Source: Streptomyces sp. ITFR-16 (GTDB lineage Bacteria; Actinomycetota; Actinomycetes; Streptomycetales; Streptomycetaceae). Taken from it: DNA of 64,000 nucleotides. The position numbers and the translations under genes were made by a program. Shown in pieces: positions 59,760 to 64,000 of this stretch. The stretch spans positions 6,014,001-6,078,000 of the forward strand of contig NZ_CP134609.1 in NCBI RefSeq assembly GCF_031844705.1. The letters run 5' to 3'. The notes under the pieces are model-generated. The model saw nothing but the letters and a program-made list of their open reading frames with translations, was not told where the DNA came from and searched no databases. Each line of letters begins with the position of its first letter. Position 1 is the first letter of the stretch.

Positions 59760-61082
59760 GTGATCTCTCGAATCGATCTGCGCGGCGATGCCCTCCCCGA
59801 GGGCGGCGCCCTGCGCGACCTGCTGCCCCGTGCCGAGTTCGACGTGGAAGCCGCCCTGGAGACGGTGCGGCCCATCTGCGAGGACGTACGCCATCGTGGC
59901 TCGGCGGCAGTGATCGACTGGGGAGAGAGGTTCGACAAGGTACGGCTGGAGTCGATCCGGGTCCCCGCGAGCGCGGTCACCGACGCCCTGGAGGCGCTCG
60001 ATCCGGCCGTGCGCGCCGCCCTGGAGGAGTCGATCCGCCGCGCCCGCCTCGTCCACCGCGAGCAGCGCCGCACCACGCACACCACCCAGGTCGTCCCCGG
60101 CGGCACCGTCACCGAGAAGTGGGTGCCTGTCGAGCGCGTCGGGCTCTATGTGCCGGGCGGCCGCTCGGTCTATCCCTCCTCCGTCGTGATGAACGTGGTC
60201 CCCGCGCAGGAGGCCGGCGTCGAGGGCATCGCCGTCGCGTCCCCGCCGCAGAGCGAGTTCGGCGGACTGCCGCACCCCACGATCCTGGCCGCCTGCGCCC
60301 TGCTCGGCGTCGACGAGGTGTACGCCGCCGGCGGCGCCCAGGCCGTCGCGATGTTCGCGTACGGCACCGAGGACTGCCTGCCCGTCGACCTCGTCACCGG
60401 CCCCGGCAACATCTACGTCGCCGCCGCCAAGCGCCTCCTCAAGGGCCGTATCGGCATCGACGCCGAGGCCGGACCCACCGAGATCGCGATCCTCGCGGAC
60501 GCCACCGCCGACCCGGTGCACGTCGCCGCCGACCTGATCAGCCAGGCCGAGCACGACCCGATGGCCGCCGCCGTGCTGGTGACCGACTCCGAGGAGCTGG
60601 CCGCCGCCACCGAGGCCGAGCTGAAGCCCCAGGTCGCCGCGACCAAGCACGTCAGCGACCGGATCGAGCCCGCGCTCGCCGGCCGGCAGTCCGCGATCGT
60701 CCTGGTCAACGACCTGGCGGACGGCCTCAAGGTCGTCGACGCGTACGCCGCCGAGCACCTGGAGATCCAGACCGCCGACGCCGCGGCCGTCGCCGACCGG
60801 GTCCGCAACGCCGGAGCGGTCTTCGTCGGCCCCTGGTCGCCCGTCTCGCTCGGCGACTACTGCGCCGGCTCCAACCACGTCCTGCCCACCGGCGGCTGCG
60901 CCTGCCACTCCTCGGGCCTGTCCGTGCAGTCCTTCCTGCGCGGCATCCACATCGTCGACTACACGCGCGACGCGCTCGCCGAGGTCACCCACCACGTCGT
61001 GACCCTCGCCGAGGCGGAGGACCTCCCCGCCCACGGCGCAGCCCTCAAGGCCCGGTTCGGCTGGAAGGTTCCGCAGCAGTGA
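59760..61082 (+). CDS. hisD: Histidinol dehydrogenase
   Basis: HisD is the zinc and NAD enzyme of the last two steps of histidine synthesis (histidinol to histidine). This 440-residue protein has VGLYVPGGRSVYPSSVVMN, VDLVTGPGNIYVAAAKRLLKG, GPTEIAILADATADPVHVAADLISQAEHDP (zinc Gln and His) and GSNHVLPTGG. The GTG at 59760 is chosen because ISRIDLRGDALP is the family N-terminus; an in-frame extension upstream is not conserved. It is the first gene of the his operon and overlaps hisC by 4 bp. Confidence 0.95.
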   Translation: MISRIDLRGDALPEGGALRDLLPRAEFDVEAALETVRPICEDVRHRGSAAVIDWGERFDKVRLESIRVPASAVTDALEALDPAVRAALEESIRRARLVHREQRRTTHTTQVVPGGTVTEKWVPVERVGLYVPGGRSVYPSSVVMNVVPAQEAGVEGIAVASPPQSEFGGLPHPTILAACALLGVDEVYAAGGAQAVAMFAYGTEDCLPVDLVTGPGNIYVAAAKRLLKGRIGIDAEAGPTEIAILADATADPVHVAADLISQAEHDPMAAAVLVTDSEELAAATEAELKPQVAATKHVSDRIEPALAGRQSAIVLVNDLADGLKVVDAYAAEHLEIQTADAAAVADRVRNAGAVFVGPWSPVSLGDYCAGSNHVLPTGGCACHSSGLSVQSFLRGIHIVDYTRDALAEVTHHVVTLAEAEDLPAHGAALKARFGWKVPQQ

Positions 61083-62209
61083 CGAACGACGGCACCACCG
61101 CGCGCAACGCCTGGGACGAGCTCCCCATCCGGGACGAACTGCGCGGCCAGTCCCCGTACGGGGCGCCCCAGCTCGACGTACCGGTCCGGCTGAACACCAA
61201 CGAGAATCCCTACCCGCTCCCCGAGGCCCTGGTCGACCGGATCGCCGAACGGGTCCGCGAGGCCGCCCGCGGCCTCAACCGCTACCCCGACCGGGACGCC
61301 GTCGAGCTCCGTACCGAACTGGCCCGCTACCTCACCCGCACCGCCGGGCACGAGGTCGCCGCCGCCAACGTCTGGGCGGCCAACGGCTCCAACGAGGTGC
61401 TCCAGCAACTGCTGCAGACCTTCGGCGGCCCCGGCCGCACCGCGATCGGCTTCGAGCCCTCGTACTCCATGCACGCCCTCATCGCCCGCGGCACCGGAAC
61501 GGGGTGGATCTCCGGCCCGCGCCACGAGGACTTCACCATCGACGTGGACGCCGCCCGCGCCGCCATCGCCGAGCACCGGCCCGACGTCGTCTTCATCACC
61601 TCGCCCAACAACCCCACCGGCACCGCCGTCGACGCGGAGACCGTCCTCGCGCTGTACGACGCCGCGCAGGCCGCGAAGCCGTCCATGGTCGTGGTCGACG
61701 AGGCGTACGGCGAGTTCAGCCACCACCCCTCGCTGCTCCCGCTGATCGAGGGCCGCCCCCACCTGGTGCTCTCCCGCACCATGTCGAAGGCGTTCGGCGC
61801 CGCCGGGCTGCGCCTGGGCTACCTCGCCGCGGCCCCGGCCGTCGTCGACGCGGTCCAGCTGGTGCGGCTGCCGTACCACCTGTCCTCCGTCACCCAGGCC
61901 ACCGCGCTCGCCGCCCTGGAGCACACCGATACGCTCCTGGGGTACGTCGCGCAGCTCAAGAGCGAGCGCGACCGGATCGTCACCGAGCTGCGCGCTCTCG
62001 GCTTCGACGTCACCGACTCGGACGCCAACTTCGTCCAGTTCGGCCGCTTCGCCGACAGCCGCACCGCCTGGCGGTACATCCTCGACCGGGGCGTCCTGGT
62101 CCGGGACAACGGCGTACCGGGATGGCTGCGGGTCTCCGCAGGGACCCCGGAAGAGAACGACGCGTTCCTCGATGCGGTGCGCGAACTGAAGAAGGAGCAC
62201 GACGCATGA
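61079..62209 (+). CDS. hisC: Histidinol-phosphate aminotransferase
   Basis: HisC is a PLP enzyme converting imidazole-acetol phosphate to histidinol phosphate. This 376-residue protein has the fold type I marks: VRLNTNENPYPLP, GSNEVLQQLLQTFGGPG, FITSPNNPTGTAVD, VVVDEAYGEFS and the PLP-lysine segment SRTMSKAFGAAGLRLGYL. GTG 61079 overlaps the hisD stop and its own TGA overlaps hisB. Confidence 0.95.
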   Translation: MTNDGTTARNAWDELPIRDELRGQSPYGAPQLDVPVRLNTNENPYPLPEALVDRIAERVREAARGLNRYPDRDAVELRTELARYLTRTAGHEVAAANVWAANGSNEVLQQLLQTFGGPGRTAIGFEPSYSMHALIARGTGTGWISGPRHEDFTIDVDAARAAIAEHRPDVVFITSPNNPTGTAVDAETVLALYDAAQAAKPSMVVVDEAYGEFSHHPSLLPLIEGRPHLVLSRTMSKAFGAAGLRLGYLAAAPAVVDAVQLVRLPYHLSSVTQATALAALEHTDTLLGYVAQLKSERDRIVTELRALGFDVTDSDANFVQFGRFADSRTAWRYILDRGVLVRDNGVPGWLRVSAGTPEENDAFLDAVRELKKEHDA

Positions 62210-62808
62210 CTCGCGAGGCCCGCGTAGGAAGAGTGGAGCGGACCACCAAGGAAACCTCCGTGGTCGTCGAGATCAACCTCGACGGCTCCGGCAAGGTCGA
62301 TGTCGCGACCGGGGTCGGCTTCTACGACCACATGCTCGACCAGCTCGGCCGCCACGGACTGTTCGACCTCACGGTCAAGACCGACGGCGACCTGCACATC
62401 GACTCCCACCACACCATCGAGGACACCGCCCTTGCGCTCGGCGCCGCCTTCAAGCAGGCGCTCGGCGACAAGGTCGGCATCTACCGCTTCGGCAACTGCA
62501 CCGTCCCGCTGGACGAGTCGCTCGCCCAGGTCACCGTCGACCTCTCCGGCCGCCCCTACCTGGTGCACACCGAGCCCGAGAACATGGCGCCGATGATCGG
62601 CGCCTACGACACGACGATGACCCGGCACATCCTGGAGTCCTTCGTAGCCCAGGCCCAGATCGCCCTGCACGTCCACGTCCCGTACGGGCGCAACGCCCAC
62701 CACATCGTGGAGTGCCAGTTCAAGGCGCTCGCCCGCGCCCTGCGCTACGCCAGCGAGCACGACCCGCGCGCGGCCGGCATCCTCCCCTCCACGAAGGGCG
62801 CCCTGTGA
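62206..62808 (+). CDS. hisB: Imidazoleglycerol-phosphate dehydratase
   Basis: HisB dehydrates imidazoleglycerol phosphate. The protein is 200 residues with only the dehydratase domain; there is no histidinol-phosphatase domain as in E. coli. Metal-binding GFYDHMLDQLGRHG, DSHHTIEDTALALG and the C-terminal GRNAHHIVECQFKALARALR are intact. ATG 62206 overlaps hisC (ATGA). The phosphatase step must be encoded elsewhere. Confidence 0.96.
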   Translation: MTREARVGRVERTTKETSVVVEINLDGSGKVDVATGVGFYDHMLDQLGRHGLFDLTVKTDGDLHIDSHHTIEDTALALGAAFKQALGDKVGIYRFGNCTVPLDESLAQVTVDLSGRPYLVHTEPENMAPMIGAYDTTMTRHILESFVAQAQIALHVHVPYGRNAHHIVECQFKALARALRYASEHDPRAAGILPSTKGAL

Positions 62809-62972
62809 CCGGCCTCAACACCGTCCTGATCCTGGTCGGCCTCTTCCTGGCCGGCGGGGTCTACTCCTTCTCCAAGCAGGGGATGCCCAAGAGCATCATC
62901 GTGCTGCTCACGATCGCCTCCGTGATGTGCCTGGTAGCGGGCGTCATGCGGATCCAGGGACTCTGGGACTGA
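62805..62972 (+). CDS. 55-residue two-span membrane protein within the his operon
   Basis: This short protein has two spans (about 5-19 and 30-47) around the loop YSFSKQGMPKS. Its GTG overlaps the hisB stop (GTGA), and hisH begins 11 bp later, so it is fully embedded in the operon and surely translated with it. It has no histidine-pathway motif. A small membrane protein in this position occurs in other Streptomyces as I recall, but its role is unknown. Confidence 0.8.
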   Translation: MTGLNTVLILVGLFLAGGVYSFSKQGMPKSIIVLLTIASVMCLVAGVMRIQGLWD

Positions 62973-62982
62973 GGGAACAGAC

Positions 62983-63624
62983 GTGGATACCAAGAAGAAG
63001 GTCGTCGTCTTCGACTACGGCTTCGGCAACGTCCGTTCGGCCGAGCGAGCCCTCGCCCATGTCGGCGCCGACGTCGAGATCACCCGCGACTTCGACACGG
63101 CCATGAACGCCGACGGGCTGCTGGTGCCAGGCGTCGGCGCGTTCTCCGCCTGCATGGAGGGGCTCAAGGAGGCCCGCGGCGACTGGATCATCGGCCGCAG
63201 GCTCTCCGGCGGCCGGCCCGTCATGGGCATCTGCGTCGGCATGCAGATCCTTTTCGAGCGCGGCATCGAGCACGGCGTGGAGACCGAGGGGCTCGACGAG
63301 TGGCCCGGCACGGTCGGCCCGCTCAAGGCCGACGTCGTCCCGCACATGGGGTGGAACACCGTCGAAGCCCCCGAGGACTCCCGGCTGTTCGCCGGACTCG
63401 ACCCCGAGGCCCGCTACTACTTCGTGCACTCCTACGCGGCGCACGAGTGGGCCCTCGAAGTCACCAACGCGCGGATCCGTGCCCCCAAGGTCACCTGGGC
63501 CACGCACGGCGAACGGTTCGTGGCGGCCGTGGAGAACGGCGCGCTGTGGGCCACCCAGTTCCACCCCGAGAAGTCCGGCGATGCCGGCGCCCAGCTGCTG
63601 ACCAACTGGATCGAGACGCTGTAA
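62983..63624 (+). CDS. hisH: Imidazole glycerol phosphate synthase, glutaminase subunit
   Basis: HisH hydrolyses glutamine and passes ammonia to HisF. This 213-residue class I amidotransferase has VFDYGFGNVRSAERAL, the oxyanion and nucleophile segment MGICVGMQILFE with the catalytic Cys, and ATQFHPEKSGDAG with the catalytic His and Glu. GTG 62983 has GAGGGAA upstream. Its TAA shares one base with the following ATG. Confidence 0.95.
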   Translation: MDTKKKVVVFDYGFGNVRSAERALAHVGADVEITRDFDTAMNADGLLVPGVGAFSACMEGLKEARGDWIIGRRLSGGRPVMGICVGMQILFERGIEHGVETEGLDEWPGTVGPLKADVVPHMGWNTVEAPEDSRLFAGLDPEARYYFVHSYAAHEWALEVTNARIRAPKVTWATHGERFVAAVENGALWATQFHPEKSGDAGAQLLTNWIETL

Positions 63625-64000
63625 TGCCGAAGCTTGAACTGCTCCCCGCCGTAGACGTGCGCGACGGCCAGGCGGTCCGCCTGGTGCACGGCGAGTCCGG
63701 CTCCGAGACCTCCTACGGCTCCCCGCTGGAGGCCGCACTCGCCTGGCAGAGCGCCGGCGCCGAGTGGCTGCACCTCGTCGACCTGGACGCCGCCTTCGGC
63801 ACCGGCGACAACCGCGCCCTCATCGCCGAGGTGGCCGGCGCCATGGACATCAAGGTCGAGCTCTCCGGCGGCATCCGCGACGACGCCTCGCTGGCCGCCG
63901 CCCTCGCCACCGGCTGCCGCCGCGTCAACCTCGGCACCGCCGCCCTGGAGACCCCGGAGTGGGTCGCCAAGGTCATCGCCGAGCACGGCGACCAGATCGC
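63624..64000 (+). CDS. priA: Phosphoribosyl isomerase HisA/PriA (cut by window end)
   Basis: About 125 codons are present before the window ends. The sequence LELLPAVDVRDGQAVRLVHGESGSETSYGSPLEAALAWQSAGAEWLHLVDLDAAFGTGDNRALI is a HisA-type TIM barrel. Streptomyces lack trpF and use one bifunctional enzyme, PriA, for both histidine and tryptophan synthesis; SGGIRDDASLAAALATGC also fits PriA. The bifunctional call is from family knowledge, not proved by this fragment. Confidence 0.9.
   Translation, partial: MPKLELLPAVDVRDGQAVRLVHGESGSETSYGSPLEAALAWQSAGAEWLHLVDLDAAFGTGDNRALIAEVAGAMDIKVELSGGIRDDASLAAALATGCRRVNLGTAALETPEWVAKVIAEHGDQI

Overview
This window is chromosomal DNA from a Streptomyces-type actinomycete. 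The evidence is very high G+C with G/C-rich third codon positions, frequent GTG starts, tightly overlapped co-directional genes, a peptidoglycan and division cluster running rsmH-ftsL-ftsI-murE-murF-mraY-murD-ftsW-murG-ftsQ-ftsZ-pgeF-yggS-sepF-yggT-divIVA, a MurE with the DNPR signature of diaminopimelate adders, an ileS T-box leader of the actinobacterial translational type, and a his operon encoding a single-function HisB and a PriA-like HisA. I saw no rRNA, tRNA, CRISPR array, prophage or plasmid genes.

Layout. 1-9.4 kb: the tail of an unidentified gene (possibly metF), a Tyr/Gln-rich membrane protein, a phytoene-desaturase-like flavoprotein, a DUF4126 membrane protein, a three-gene ABC/YhgE/TetR operon behind a perfect palindromic operator, a HEPN-type protein, a methyltransferase and a DUF3040 protein. 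9.5-14.4 kb (minus strand): a MoxR ATPase / DUF58 / TgpA-type transglutaminase operon. 14.7-15.2 kb: a beta-carbonic anhydrase. 15.6-33.5 kb (plus strand): the uninterrupted cluster for peptidoglycan precursor synthesis, septation and polar growth, closed by a strong terminator after divIVA. 33.7-37.1 kb (minus): ileS with its T-box. 37.4-42.1 kb (plus): a DksA/TraR-like protein, lspA, a pseudouridine synthase, a GNAT enzyme and a Na+/H+ antiporter. A 212-bp MITE-like repeat follows at 42.06-42.27 kb. 42.3-47.1 kb: an MscS channel, a dienelactone-hydrolase-like enzyme, a DsbA-like thioredoxin, a membrane protein and a DUF2252 protein. 47.2-50.8 kb: dnaE. 50.9-55.3 kb: a 59-residue basic protein, a NYN-domain protein, a two-gene ABC exporter and a DUF2567-like protein. 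55.5-59.6 kb (minus): a YbaK deacylase, a LON-domain protein, a helical-repeat protein and a solenoid membrane protein. 59.8-64 kb (plus): the his operon hisD-hisC-hisB-(55-residue membrane protein)-hisH-hisA, cut by the window edge.

How the genes work together. The central 18 kb makes UDP-MurNAc-pentapeptide (MurE, MurF, MurD), lipid I and II (MraY, MurG), polymerises and crosslinks it (FtsW, FtsI), builds the Z-ring (FtsZ, SepF, FtsQ, FtsL) and organises tip growth (DivIVA). murC, ddl, ftsA and mraZ are not present between these genes. Most of the window is conserved chromosomal core. The points most worth attention are an IleRS with a rearranged GxHH class I signature under T-box control, an ABC ATPase that has lost its canonical catalytic residues, a DnaE with a complete PHP metal site, the MITE-like repeat, and several unassigned inverted repeats at promoters.
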